Shown here piece by piece: positions 7,293 to 15,602 of a DNA stretch of 64,000 nucleotides (within the stretch, counting starts at the first letter, position 1; each line of letters starts with the position of its first letter). Below the pieces are notes generated by a model. It did not search any database, was not told the DNA's origin, and saw only the letters and a list, made by a program, of their open reading frames with translations. Source of the stretch: Pedobacter polysacchareus (GTDB taxonomy: Bacteria > Bacteroidota > Bacteroidia > Sphingobacteriales > Sphingobacteriaceae); NCBI RefSeq assembly GCF_019802255.1, contig NZ_JAHYSS010000001.1, forward strand, positions 381,403 to 445,402. Reading direction: 5' to 3'. Made by a program: the position numbers and the translations under genes.

Positions 7293-7877
7293 TTATAATA
7301 GGTTAGATGTTTTGGAATTTCTGCCTATTGTTTTATGCCTCCAAATCGCAATGACATTACAATCTGCATGGTATTCGTTTGGATTATTTTCCAGCAATCT
7401 CTTTTTAATTGCATAAGCTTTTTCGAATTCTGATATTAAACCAACGTCATTGATATCAGAAGGTAAAAAGGTCTCGTCAAAGCCTCCACAGTTCGTTAAG
7501 GCACTGGTATCATAGGATTGATCTAATAAATCATACCCCATGAATTCAAAATCTTCAATAGTTATTGAGTTACACTTTTTTGTTGGCTCTTGTGTTACGG
7601 TTAAAAGATTGAATATTGGCGTTTTCTGCATCCTCTTTATCACATAATCTAAATCGGTAAAACATCCTGTTTCATAAAGATGGCTAGTAACAATATGATC
7701 CCAATCTTTGGCATTGTCGCGATCGGGCTCCACTAAAAGTTCGTTCAGCATCATGTCTAGAGATACGACTTCTTTAAGATTTGATAGCTTACTCCATTCA
7801 ATATACTTTTTCCATGACATACCATCTTGGTCATAGTACTTATCATAAGTTCCCCGAGCGGTGTACCAGAATTTCAT
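7293..7877 (-). CDS. Hypothetical protein, immunity-like
   Basis: 194 residues, no signal peptide, Trp/Tyr-rich (MKFWYTARGTYDKYYDQDGMSWKKYIEWS), mixed alpha/beta and acidic. I do not recognise a family. It heads the minus-strand pair with the lipoprotein gene and is divergent from the HEAT-like gene at 7985. Size, acidity and setting resemble orphan immunity proteins of contact-dependent toxin systems (inference). The 107-bp divergent region should hold both promoters. Confidence 0.65.
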   Translation of the reverse strand: MKFWYTARGTYDKYYDQDGMSWKKYIEWSKLSNLKEVVSLDMMLNELLVEPDRDNAKDWDHIVTSHLYETGCFTDLDYVIKRMQKTPIFNLLTVTQEPTKKCNSITIEDFEFMGYDLLDQSYDTSALTNCGGFDETFLPSDINDVGLISEFEKAYAIKKRLLENNPNEYHADCNVIAIWRHKTIGRNSKTSNLL

Positions 7878-7984
7878 TTTTGAGAGTTTATCATATGTTG
7901 CAAGTTAAATATTTTTCCATGTATATTTATATTCGTGATTGATGCTTGACAGACACGTATATGATGGATTAGTTGATTCTGACA

Positions 7985-9271
7985 ATGGGACAAATGAATA
8001 ATAATACGATTCTTAAAAAAAACTTTAGAAATTCCATTAGGCGGGGTACCGGAGAGGCTTATTTAATAATGCTGACTAATCCCAATCTTGATTTTTCAAA
8101 TGATATTATTAAAGGATGTCTTACAAATTTTGCTTATGATGGTCAATGTGAAAATAGTCGTGGAGTTTATCTATCTGAACTTATTTCACTTACCAGAAAT
8201 CGGGATAAGATTCGTAATGCTATTTTGATAAGGCTCGCAAATGAACAGAGCGATACTTGGACATTAACTCAATTGTTTGATCTTGCAAGCATCTTTGCAC
8301 AGAATGGCGATGTTGATGCGAGAAAAGCAATTTATGAGAGGTTTTTTAGTTCTCCTATTGAGGGTTCTGACTGGGTTGGCTATTCCGAAATTCTTGAGCT
8401 TGATGGAATGGAAGGAATGAAATTCATAGCTGAAAAAATGGGCAGAGGATTAGAAATCAACCCTGAAGACTGGCAAGATGATTCCATAATTAGACATTTT
8501 CAGGATGATAATCCCAGCATAAACGTTTTAAAAGAACTAGAGAAGCTGGCTGTAGAGAATCGTTTTATCCAGATATATTTGAAAAATGTTAAAAAGACCA
8601 ATGTAGAAGCAAAGAGTTATAAGCGGGTAATTTCTAAGTATAAAGACATCATCGATGAGGTCTTGGCCAGCAAACCATATATTCGTCTTTTTAACAGGCA
8701 ATTGACCGATGAAGAATTAAATTCGGTAGCGAAGAGACTTCTTGTTGAAGAAAATATAGCCTTTCAGGAGAAATTATTATATGTATTCACAGAGTTTAAA
8801 TTTCCACTTGAAAGTGGATTTATTCTGAGCTTAGCAAAGCAAAAGCTTTCTTCAGAAAATAGAATAGCTGAATTTGCGATTGATGCTTTGAAATTACTTA
8901 AAAGTGATGCTATTCGTCAGTTTGCAATTGAACGCATCAAAACAGCTAGGATACCGCAAATGTTTACCAACATTTTTATTTCCAACTATGAAGTAGGCGA
9001 TGGTATTTTTCTTAAGGAATTGGCAATGAAATTTAACAACGAGCATGTAATAGAAAATTTAGCTGTTAGCTATATTGAAATTTATAGAGCAAATAAAACA
9101 AAGGAATGTAAAGAGCCACTTGAAATTTTGTATGGTAAAATGAATTGTGGCATTCATAGAAAGGATATTATTGAGTTGCTTATTAAAAATGGAGTATTAA
9201 GTGAAAGGCTGAAAGAAGAGATTAAATATGATAGTTATCTTGATTCAAGAGAATTGCTTGAAAACGCGTAG
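7985..9271 (+). CDS. HEAT-repeat-like conserved hypothetical protein
   Basis: About 429 residues from ATG 7985 (a TTG at 7973 and ATG at 7994 are in frame). The whole chain is helical, with HEAT-like pairs visible (RIAEFAIDALKLLKSDAIRQ, FAIERIKTARIPQMFTNIF). Motifs FRNSIRRGTGEAYLIM, DWVGYSEILELDG and ECKEPLEILYGKMNCGIHR recur in a widespread uncharacterized family, often next to DUF3885 and other immunity-type genes. No catalytic motif is visible, so a binding or scaffold role is likely. Confidence 0.75.
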   Translation: MGQMNNNTILKKNFRNSIRRGTGEAYLIMLTNPNLDFSNDIIKGCLTNFAYDGQCENSRGVYLSELISLTRNRDKIRNAILIRLANEQSDTWTLTQLFDLASIFAQNGDVDARKAIYERFFSSPIEGSDWVGYSEILELDGMEGMKFIAEKMGRGLEINPEDWQDDSIIRHFQDDNPSINVLKELEKLAVENRFIQIYLKNVKKTNVEAKSYKRVISKYKDIIDEVLASKPYIRLFNRQLTDEELNSVAKRLLVEENIAFQEKLLYVFTEFKFPLESGFILSLAKQKLSSENRIAEFAIDALKLLKSDAIRQFAIERIKTARIPQMFTNIFISNYEVGDGIFLKELAMKFNNEHVIENLAVSYIEIYRANKTKECKEPLEILYGKMNCGIHRKDIIELLIKNGVLSERLKEEIKYDSYLDSRELLENA

Positions 9272-9320
9272 ATTTTATTAATCTCAAGAGCTTAGATTAC
9301 ATTTTAAAGGATGGAAATCA

Positions 9321-9980
9321 ATGAAAATAGGAAAAAACTATAAACAATTCCTTACTGATAATTTTAAGGGGCTTAGAATTCGAGCTTCTTTATTCTTTAA
9401 TTGGGATAAGGGGCTGCGTTTTGATTTGCAGGAGGGGGAAGTTGACACGGATGAGTATTTTGAAGAAGTGCTTAAACGTTCGACGACTTTATTTCAAGAA
9501 GCGTTCGATCCTAATGATAATGTTTTCCTTGTTGTAATGGATTTTAAATATAAACGAACTAAACTAAGGTCTGGGAATTTCTGCTTTAGGCAAATTCGAG
9601 ATTTAAGTGGCCGTGAAATCGCCTATCTAAAAGTGCATAGACTTTATGACCCAAATGATAGCTTAGATGTTAGAAATGTTGCAATTATCAAATCTGAGAT
9701 CGAAAGAATAGATTATAAAAATATCCTAAATGCAATAGGAAATACTGATTTTCCGCAAAGACAGCCGAGGCTCGATAAAAATGGAGTTTTTACTTCTAAG
9801 GAGATATTCTTCTTAAATATCGATAGGAAACTAATCTTTCATATGTATGATGATCGTGGCTTAGATATAATCGCCAATGATGTTGAGCAATTGCGACCTA
9901 TTTATAATAAATACAATAGCTGGTTACTTGATAGTAATAGGGAGAAAATGGATAGTTTGTTTAATAAGGCTAACGTATAA
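9321..9980 (+). CDS. DUF3885-domain protein
   Basis: 219 residues, soluble. The C-terminal part carries the DUF3885 pattern (FHMYDDRGLDIIA, LRPIYNKYNSWLLDSNREKMD). The N-terminal part is FNWDKGLRFDLQEG with VFLVVMDFKYKR. A good AAAGGA ribosome site lies about 10 nt before ATG 9321. The family is uncharacterized and common in immunity-gene arrays of polymorphic toxin loci. It lies between two other plus-strand cargo genes with short gaps (49 and 11 nt). Confidence 0.82.
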   Translation: MKIGKNYKQFLTDNFKGLRIRASLFFNWDKGLRFDLQEGEVDTDEYFEEVLKRSTTLFQEAFDPNDNVFLVVMDFKYKRTKLRSGNFCFRQIRDLSGREIAYLKVHRLYDPNDSLDVRNVAIIKSEIERIDYKNILNAIGNTDFPQRQPRLDKNGVFTSKEIFFLNIDRKLIFHMYDDRGLDIIANDVEQLRPIYNKYNSWLLDSNREKMDSLFNKANV

Positions 9981-9991
9981 TATAGTAGCGA

Positions 9992-10522
9992 ATGGGATTC
10001 GGTTTTAATTTATTTTTTATCTTCATATTGATTCCATTAACAATTATTCTTTTAATTGCTTGGTTGGCGACAAAGAAAAATATTTATGGAAAAGCTGTCG
10101 GATTTATCTGGATGGGGGTGGTAGGCCTTGTAATGATTTCTTTAATGATTCATGCCACTATGGCTAAGAAGATACTGAAAAAAGAAGATTTTTATGGCCA
10201 ATATATTGTCGATAGAAGCTATTTCAGAGGTAAACAAACTGATTGGCAATATGACAACTTTCGTTTTGAGATAAAGGAAAATGATTCCATTTATCTGTAT
10301 GTCACAAATAAGGATAAAATTGTGAAAACGTTTATAGGAACAGTCACAACCCTAAAGCCATATGGTTCCGAGCGGCTAGTAGTAAATATGCAACAGTCAA
10401 GGCATCATATATTTGAAAGTAATCCAACAATTTACAGAAGTACCTGGATTTTTTATCTGGTATTTAATTCACCTAGATTCGGTAATATGTTTTTTAAAAA
10501 GGGACAATGGAGCCACAGGTGA
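9992..10522 (+). CDS. Membrane-anchored hypothetical protein
   Basis: 176 residues. Two N-terminal membrane helices (about 5-26 and 34-52) precede a ~120-residue soluble beta-rich domain (DFYGQYIVDRSYF, FRFEIKENDSIYLYVTNKD). The N-in orientation would leave the soluble domain in the cytoplasm, but topology is uncertain. It starts 11 nt after the DUF3885 stop. It is a recurrent Bacteroidetes hypothetical of immunity-type size with unknown role, and the last gene inside the element. Confidence 0.68.
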   Translation: MGFGFNLFFIFILIPLTIILLIAWLATKKNIYGKAVGFIWMGVVGLVMISLMIHATMAKKILKKEDFYGQYIVDRSYFRGKQTDWQYDNFRFEIKENDSIYLYVTNKDKIVKTFIGTVTTLKPYGSERLVVNMQQSRHHIFESNPTIYRSTWIFYLVFNSPRFGNMFFKKGQWSHR

Positions 10523-10598
10523 TATTTGCATTTTGAATTGGAACAAGTAATTCCTATTTTAGCAGTATAGCGATTGCTATTATATGGTAATTTGAAAT

Positions 10599-10617
10599 CG
10601 TGAGTAATTCAGGGAGT
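10599..10617 (+). repeat. Right arm-type repeat A
   Basis: CGTGAGTAATTCAGGGAGT, one mismatch to 180-198, same orientation, 48 bp before attR. Confidence 0.55.
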
Positions 10618-10630
10618 TTTCACTGAAGAA

Positions 10631-10660
10631 CTTGTAATATATTGATTTAAAGGTTGTTTT
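10631..10660 (+). repeat. Right arm-type repeat B
   Basis: Matches 286-315 at 23 of 30 positions in the same orientation. It ends 5 bp before attR, so it probably marks the inner edge of the core recombination site. Confidence 0.5.
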
Positions 10661-10665
10661 GGGCT

Positions 10666-10692
10666 CGGGTTCGAGTCCCGTCCGGTCCGCAA
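10666..10692 (+). repeat. attR direct repeat (tRNA-Asp 3' fragment)
   Basis: Identical to 53-79. Only the last ~24 nt of the tRNA plus a few bases are present, and upstream bases do not continue the tRNA, so this is a border duplicate and not a gene. It is followed at once by a hairpin (10691-10720) that would have been the original terminator of the tRNA transcript. Confidence 0.92.
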
Positions 10693-10720
10693 AAAGCCAC
10701 TCCAACGAGTGGCTTTTTTG
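10691..10720 (+). terminator. Original tRNA-Asp terminator, displaced
   Basis: Stem AAAAAGCCACTC (10691-10702) with GAGTGGCTTTTT (10707-10718), loop CAAC, T-run. It directly follows the attR copy of the tRNA 3' end, as expected if the tRNA and this hairpin were adjacent before insertion. Confidence 0.85.
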
Positions 10721-10998
10721 ATTTTCAGGAATTTGACCATCAGGTCAGTTTTGGTGTCGATCCCCTTAAACATAAATCAACAAATTCCTTTTGATCTTTA
10801 GAGTGCAACGAGTTCTTGTATAAGCCTCTAGGGCTATGCATACTTTTGCTACTTCTGTAATTCTGTTGGTTCATAAGTATGAGCCATTAAAATTGATTGT
10901 ATTTTTTCTTATAAAAACAATAAGTTCACTGTTGTTTAAATTTTAGCTGTAGTTTAGTCCGAGGTCTAATTATCCTTGGATGAATAATATATAATAAT

Positions 10999-11544
10999 AT
11001 GAGCGAAGAAATCAATGCACTGATTGTACAAGACGAAATTATAATGAACCAGATTTATTATATACGTGGTCACAAGGTAATGTTAGATACAGATCTAGCC
11101 ATACTTTATGAAGTAGAAACAAAGCAATTTAAAAGACAGGTTAAACGTAATATAGACCGATTCCCAGAGGATTTTATGTTTGAACTTGGGATGGAAGAGC
11201 AAAAAATCTTAAGGTGCCAATTTGGCACCTTAAAACATGGGCAACATTCAAAATATAATATGATGGTCTTTACAGAGCAAGGTGTGTCCATGCTGTCCAG
11301 TGTATTAAGTAGTAAAAGGGCAATTCAAGTGAACATTCAAATTATACGGATATTTACACGTATACGCCAAATTTTAGCAGACAATACAGATATCAGGTTG
11401 GAAATTGAGAAAATAAAGCACAAGTTAGACCATCAGGATAAAAATATGGAAATCGTATTTCGTTGCCTGGATGAGTTGCTAGAAAAGAAAGAGCAGCCCA
11501 ATCCTTCAAGAACAAGAATTGGTTTTAAACCAGATAGCCTCTGA
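10999..11544 (+). CDS. ORF6N-domain DNA-binding protein
   Basis: 181 residues. The ORF6N domain covers about residues 12-100: IYYIRGHKVMLDTDLAILYEVETKQFKRQVKRN, RFPEDFMFEL, then MVFTEQGVSMLSSVLSS and an IQIIRIFTRIRQ helix. The remainder is a charged helical tail. ORF6N proteins are phage- and island-borne, sometimes acting as antirepressors; their targets are mostly unknown. It lies just outside attR, so it is not part of the delimited element. A perfect 25-bp inverted repeat sits inside the coding sequence at 11209-11233. Confidence 0.88.
   Translation: MSEEINALIVQDEIIMNQIYYIRGHKVMLDTDLAILYEVETKQFKRQVKRNIDRFPEDFMFELGMEEQKILRCQFGTLKHGQHSKYNMMVFTEQGVSMLSSVLSSKRAIQVNIQIIRIFTRIRQILADNTDIRLEIEKIKHKLDHQDKNMEIVFRCLDELLEKKEQPNPSRTRIGFKPDSL
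11209..11233. repeat. Perfect 25-bp inverted repeat in ORF6N gene
   Basis: Arms TTAAGGTGCCAA and TTGGCACCTTAA around a single T, encoding LRCQFGTL in the gene. Twelve-base perfect arms inside coding sequence are unusual; they could be a DNA-binding site for the ORF6N protein itself or a chance result of codon choice. Confidence 0.6.
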
Positions 11545-11842
11545 GGATTTATCCTATTTATAGATTTATCCTATTTATAGTCTTATTGATTGTAGGTATT
11601 GATTTAAATAAAGCGGAAATGACAACAGATCGTTTACGCTTTGTTCGTTTAAAGACATTACAAAATTTGAAGGAAACAGGAGTAAAACAGTACCGTAAAT
11701 TCACAAATTGTTTATATTTTATTCAATATTAAAGACTCAATTCCTAAATATTATATCATCCCCTTTCTCTAAAAGCATAAAATATAACTTTTGTTTTCAT
11801 ATATTGCTTATTATCATTGTTATACGGATCAAAACTACATCC
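11545..11842. other. Spacer with possible gene remnant
   Basis: No recognisable gene. An ATG at 11619 opens 37 codons (MTTDRLRFVRLKTLQNLKET...) to a stop at 11730-11732. It might be a fragment of a decayed gene; I do not recognise it. A directly repeated ATTTATCCTATTTATAG-like stretch lies near 11548-11580. Confidence 0.3.
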
Positions 11843-14800
11843 ATGTCTGCAGACCAAAAAGCAATACTCAATTTCTGGAGAGCCATTGAAATTTTCAATC
11901 TTCCAGACTTGCCAACAGAAGCGAATCTTTTTCAGGAGGGAGCATCATTACCATGGGAGCTACCACATGAAAATCAAAAAGACCTCAAATGGCACCATAT
12001 CGTTTTCCTTGGTAGAATTCCAAAGAAAATAATCACTGAAAAAATTGAAGAAGCCACAGATTATGTGCCTTCTGAAGTAGAAATATGGGAGGAAAGGATT
12101 ACTGGAAATACCTGTCTGGCTGCTTTGATCGTAGATGAAGATGGACGCTGCGGATTTGACAACGGCTATATCCAGCCTTCCTATATTCATGGATTAATAT
12201 GTCTTCAAAATCAGAAACCCTTATCCATTATAGAAGAAGAACTGGAAAAGACACAGGAAGCTTTTAGAGATCGGTTTGGTGTAGCTCCAGAGGCAGCGTC
12301 GCTAAACGAGCTGCAGACCTCAGTTATCGGATGGAGTCATCTGAATAGAGAGCTAGAGGTATTACAGGCCGAAGATTTAAAAGGCCTGGATTGGGAACCA
12401 CTGGTATTTATTAAATCCTTCCGACTGTCTAAACACGCTAAACCGGATACCGCTTTTCTGAATAGCTTTTATTTAAAAGACCTCAATGCGCTGATTGATA
12501 GTCGTAAAAAGCAGGGAAAGGGGCTTCAGCAACTGCTGGATACAGATGTTTCCGGCCTGAAAAGAATAGACATGCTAAAAGAAGTCAATGCTTTTTGGTG
12601 GAAACTGGATCCTAAAGAAATGCCTGCAGGGCGATGGCCTTCCAATCCAAACTATGGATTGTACAGCGCACAGTTTGGCGCGGTAAGCACTTGTCTTTCA
12701 ACACTGAAAAATAGCAATGGATTATTGGGCGTAAACGGCCCTCCAGGAACGGGAAAAACTACGCTGTTGTCGGATATTGTTGCAGAGGTGATTGTGATGC
12801 GCGCGCAGAAATTGTTAAAGAAGGGGGCTGGTAAGCTTTTTGGAACTGGTCATAAAATTGAAAGGCCGGATTTTACCTTTCATCATTTTGAACCCAATGC
12901 GGATATTTTTTCTGATGGCGGAATTGTGGTGGCGAGCAGTAACAATGCTGCGGTAGAAAATATCTCCAAAGAACTGCCCTCGAAAAGTAAAATTGATTTC
13001 GACCATTTTCCAAATGCCGATTATTTTGCGGAGCAGGCTACAAATCTGATTGAAGGGGAAAGCTGGGGGATATTGGCAGCGGCTCTGGGTAATTCAGAGA
13101 ATAAGCAGGCCTTTAAAAAGAACTTCTGGTATCCTGGAGAAGAAAGAATAGGCTTCATGAAATTCCTCGCCCTTCAATATAACAAGGAGGACGATCGGAC
13201 TGCTGAAAACAGCGAACTGTTCGATCGTACGGCAGCAGAATTGACAAAATTGCTGGCGGATTTTAAGCGGTTTCAAAAAGAAGCATCAGGTTTCCATGCC
13301 CTGCTGGCAGATTACCTCGAAGACCGCAGGTTGCTGGTTTCAGAAACCGAAGCACTGGAGCGATTTAAAAATAACCTTGCTGAACTTGAGGCATTAGAAC
13401 AGAACTGGGAAAAAGAACTTCAGGGCATCAGCGATCGCATTACTTTGCTGCAGCAAAGCCTGATACTGCATCAAAAGGCTATGCCGGGCTGGTTTTTTGT
13501 TCAAAAGCTTTTTAAAACAGCAGCATATAAACGATGGAAGGAAACGGAGGAATTGTATCTATCCGGCATGGCTAAAAACACCAAAGAAATACTTCAGATA
13601 CAAGAAGAGCGGGAAAGCCTTTCAAAAAAATTAAAATCTGCGGCTAAGCAAGTTAGAGACAAGAAAAAACTGGTAGAAGTTATCGAAATCAGGCTCATCG
13701 AATACCAAAGCTTAAAGGAGCAACTGCATCAGGAGTACGAAATCCCTTTAGAGAATATCCCTGATGAAAATCTGGTCGACTATTATTATGATGACCAGGA
13801 GGCCTTCCATAAAGCAAGTCCATGGTCTTCGGTAAAGATCAATACCTTGCGGTCCAACATATTTCTTCATAGCCTTAAACTACACGAATATGCGATATTG
13901 AGCCATGCAAAACCTTTCTGGAACAACTTAAACTTGTTTATGGAGTACCTGGACGGTAAGGTGAATGTTCGTGCAGATGTGGTAGAAAGTTTATGGAAGA
14001 CTTTCTTTTTCTGCGTTCCCGTAGTTTCTACTTCCTTGGCTTCGGTTTCCAGACTATTTCAATCCATGGGTGCAGAGAGTATTGGCTGGCTCCTGATAGA
14101 TGAAGCCGGACAAGCCACGCCACAATCCGCTGCAGGAATCATCAGCCGCTGCAAAAAGAACATTATTATCGGGGATCCACTGCAGATTGAACCAGTGGTC
14201 AGCATCAATGCAAAATTAGCGAAAATGCTGAGCGATACCTACCGCACAGATCCGCTCTGGTCTCCGCTCCAAAATTCCATACAGACCTTGGCAGACCGTG
14301 TTTCTACATTTGGTGCCTGGCTCGGGGAAGAAGAAGACATGGCCACCTGGACAGGCTTTCCTTTACGTGCCCACCGCAGGTGCAACAATCCTATGTTTGA
14401 CATTGCGAACAAGATCGCTTACGACGGACAGATGGTAAAAGTGATGGAGGATGTTTCTTTTGAATGCGAGTTAGGTGATTCCAGATGGTTTGATGTAAGC
14501 GGGACAACTGTAGAACACAAGCATGTCATTCTTGAAGAAATAGCAGTTTTACAGGGAAAGATTGCCTTGTTGAAAAATACTACATCAGAAATTTTCGTAA
14601 TCTCTCCTTTCAAATCGGTTGCAGATAAGTGTTCCGCGGTTTTCAGAAAGAACAATCTGGTGAAATGTGGCACCATCCATACCTTTCAGGGTAAGGAGTC
14701 TGATATTGTCTTCCTTGTTTTGGGGAGCGATCCAGCACAGCCGGGGGCGAGAACCTGGGCTTCAAAAAAGCCAAACATGCTCAATGTCGCTTTGACAAGA

Positions 14801-14917
14801 GCCAAAAAACGGATTTATGTCATTGGCAATTTAGCAGTATGGAAAGGCTGCAATCATTTTAGTGTGCTGGCTAAAGAATTAAATGTTGCTCAGGAGGTTC
14901 TCCGGGAAAGCACTTAA
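11843..14917 (+). CDS. Superfamily 1 (UPF1/DNA2-like) helicase
   Basis: About 1024 residues from ATG 11843 (MSADQKAILNFWRAIE); the frame extends 45 residues upstream to a TTG, but that part is hydrophobic and unlike the family. A family-specific N-terminal region (1-270) precedes Walker A GPPGTGKT (299-306). A coiled-coil insertion follows (about 430-640). Then come Walker B DEAG (753-756), GDPLQIEPV (motif III), TIHTFQGKESDIV (motif V) and LNVALTRAKKR (motif VI). This is an SF1B-type ATP-dependent nucleic-acid helicase or translocase. Substrate and pathway are unknown. Its place next to an ORF6N gene and a mobile element suggests an accessory, possibly defence, role (inference). Confidence 0.87.
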   Translation: MSADQKAILNFWRAIEIFNLPDLPTEANLFQEGASLPWELPHENQKDLKWHHIVFLGRIPKKIITEKIEEATDYVPSEVEIWEERITGNTCLAALIVDEDGRCGFDNGYIQPSYIHGLICLQNQKPLSIIEEELEKTQEAFRDRFGVAPEAASLNELQTSVIGWSHLNRELEVLQAEDLKGLDWEPLVFIKSFRLSKHAKPDTAFLNSFYLKDLNALIDSRKKQGKGLQQLLDTDVSGLKRIDMLKEVNAFWWKLDPKEMPAGRWPSNPNYGLYSAQFGAVSTCLSTLKNSNGLLGVNGPPGTGKTTLLSDIVAEVIVMRAQKLLKKGAGKLFGTGHKIERPDFTFHHFEPNADIFSDGGIVVASSNNAAVENISKELPSKSKIDFDHFPNADYFAEQATNLIEGESWGILAAALGNSENKQAFKKNFWYPGEERIGFMKFLALQYNKEDDRTAENSELFDRTAAELTKLLADFKRFQKEASGFHALLADYLEDRRLLVSETEALERFKNNLAELEALEQNWEKELQGISDRITLLQQSLILHQKAMPGWFFVQKLFKTAAYKRWKETEELYLSGMAKNTKEILQIQEERESLSKKLKSAAKQVRDKKKLVEVIEIRLIEYQSLKEQLHQEYEIPLENIPDENLVDYYYDDQEAFHKASPWSSVKINTLRSNIFLHSLKLHEYAILSHAKPFWNNLNLFMEYLDGKVNVRADVVESLWKTFFFCVPVVSTSLASVSRLFQSMGAESIGWLLIDEAGQATPQSAAGIISRCKKNIIIGDPLQIEPVVSINAKLAKMLSDTYRTDPLWSPLQNSIQTLADRVSTFGAWLGEEEDMATWTGFPLRAHRRCNNPMFDIANKIAYDGQMVKVMEDVSFECELGDSRWFDVSGTTVEHKHVILEEIAVLQGKIALLKNTTSEIFVISPFKSVADKCSAVFRKNNLVKCGTIHTFQGKESDIVFLVLGSDPAQPGARTWASKKPNMLNVALTRAKKRIYVIGNLAVWKGCNHFSVLAKELNVAQEVLREST

Positions 14918-15112
14918 AACGGATTTGAAATCCTGTGGGGTTCTATTCTGAAATCGCAGGAATCGTCTTGAAATGGGAGATAAATTCCTAGTATTGCAGC
15001 AGCAGTAATGAAACTGGCAAATGGAAATCCCGCCAAACTCAGAATTATGTAAAAGATTCGCATAATCCTGTAATGCTTATCTTAAATAGCAGAGCCATCT
15101 TTGTGACTCCTT

Positions 15113-15523
15113 ATGAAAAGACTGCTCAGCTTCTTTCTTTGTCTTTTGTTCCTGATCGTATCCACCGGATTTACGACCAGTGCTCATATTTGTAAAGGTG
15201 TAAAGCAGGAAATGCGTTTATTTTCTAAAGAACATCAGGATCAGGTATGTCCGGTTTGTGCTTTAAAAAACAAGCAGAAAACTAAGAAAGACAACTGCTG
15301 CAAGCATGAAAAGGAGCAGGTAAAGCTGGCGGATAAAGTACAAAAGATTGCCCAGCAGGAAAACCTTTTAAAATTCACAGGAGAAGCGGTTTTATACCTG
15401 CATCCAGCAAATACCACCATTTGGGATCATAAAATAGAAACCCTTAAAACGGATAATTTCTATTTTTCTACCCCATTAAAACAACCCCCATTCTACATTT
15501 TACATTGCGTATATCTGATATAG
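15113..15523 (+). CDS. HYC_CC_PP-type small secreted protein
   Basis: 136 residues with a clear N-terminal signal/anchor (LLSFFLCLLFLIVSTGFTTSA). Right after it come the family marks: SAHICKG (His and Cys), later NCC, and near the C-terminus KQPPFYILH. These match the HYC_CC_PP family of Bacteroidetes, usually encoded next to heavy-metal efflux genes. A CPVC pair is also present, so metal or thiol chemistry in the periplasm is plausible. It lies 79 nt upstream of the TolC-family gene and likely belongs to the same regulon. Function is not established. Confidence 0.8.
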   Translation: MKRLLSFFLCLLFLIVSTGFTTSAHICKGVKQEMRLFSKEHQDQVCPVCALKNKQKTKKDNCCKHEKEQVKLADKVQKIAQQENLLKFTGEAVLYLHPANTTIWDHKIETLKTDNFYFSTPLKQPPFYILHCVYLI

Positions 15524-15602
15524 GCCGTATTCATTTTGAATTCCGGAGCATGGAAACATCCTCCTTCATTATGATGGTTTAAATTCTAAAAGATATAAAA
15601 CA

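Larger units (their letters stand above)
53..10692 (+). mobile_element. Integrative mobilizable element in tRNA-Asp
   Basis: The borders are a 27-bp perfect direct repeat covering the T arm and acceptor 3' half of tRNA-Asp (53-79 and 10666-10692). Just inside the left border is a tyrosine recombinase gene. Further in are an excisionase-like HTH gene, BfmA/BtgA and DUF5712 relaxase genes, a toxin pair and seven cargo genes. There are no type IV secretion genes, so it should be mobilizable rather than self-transmissible. Most cargo looks AT-richer than the efflux genes at 15-21 kb. Excision and transfer are inferred from content, not shown. Confidence 0.9.
10523..10998. other. Right element end and flank, no gene
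   Basis: It holds arm repeats (10599-10617 and 10631-10660), attR (10666-10692) and the displaced tRNA terminator (10691-10720). From 10721 to 10998 it is AT-rich with no gene seen; a promoter for the ORF6N gene should lie here. Confidence 0.6.

Noticed and set aside
5486..10522. Type VI or contact-dependent toxin locus
   Set aside because: No toxin, Rhs, VgrG, PAAR or secretion gene is present, only immunity-type candidates.
10640..10692. Second tRNA-Asp gene
   Set aside because: Only the 3' part of the tRNA is present; no acceptor 5' half, D arm or anticodon.
11708..11842. 45-residue N-terminal extension of the helicase
   Set aside because: TTG start, hydrophobic and unlike helicase homologues; MSADQKAIL at 11843 fits better.
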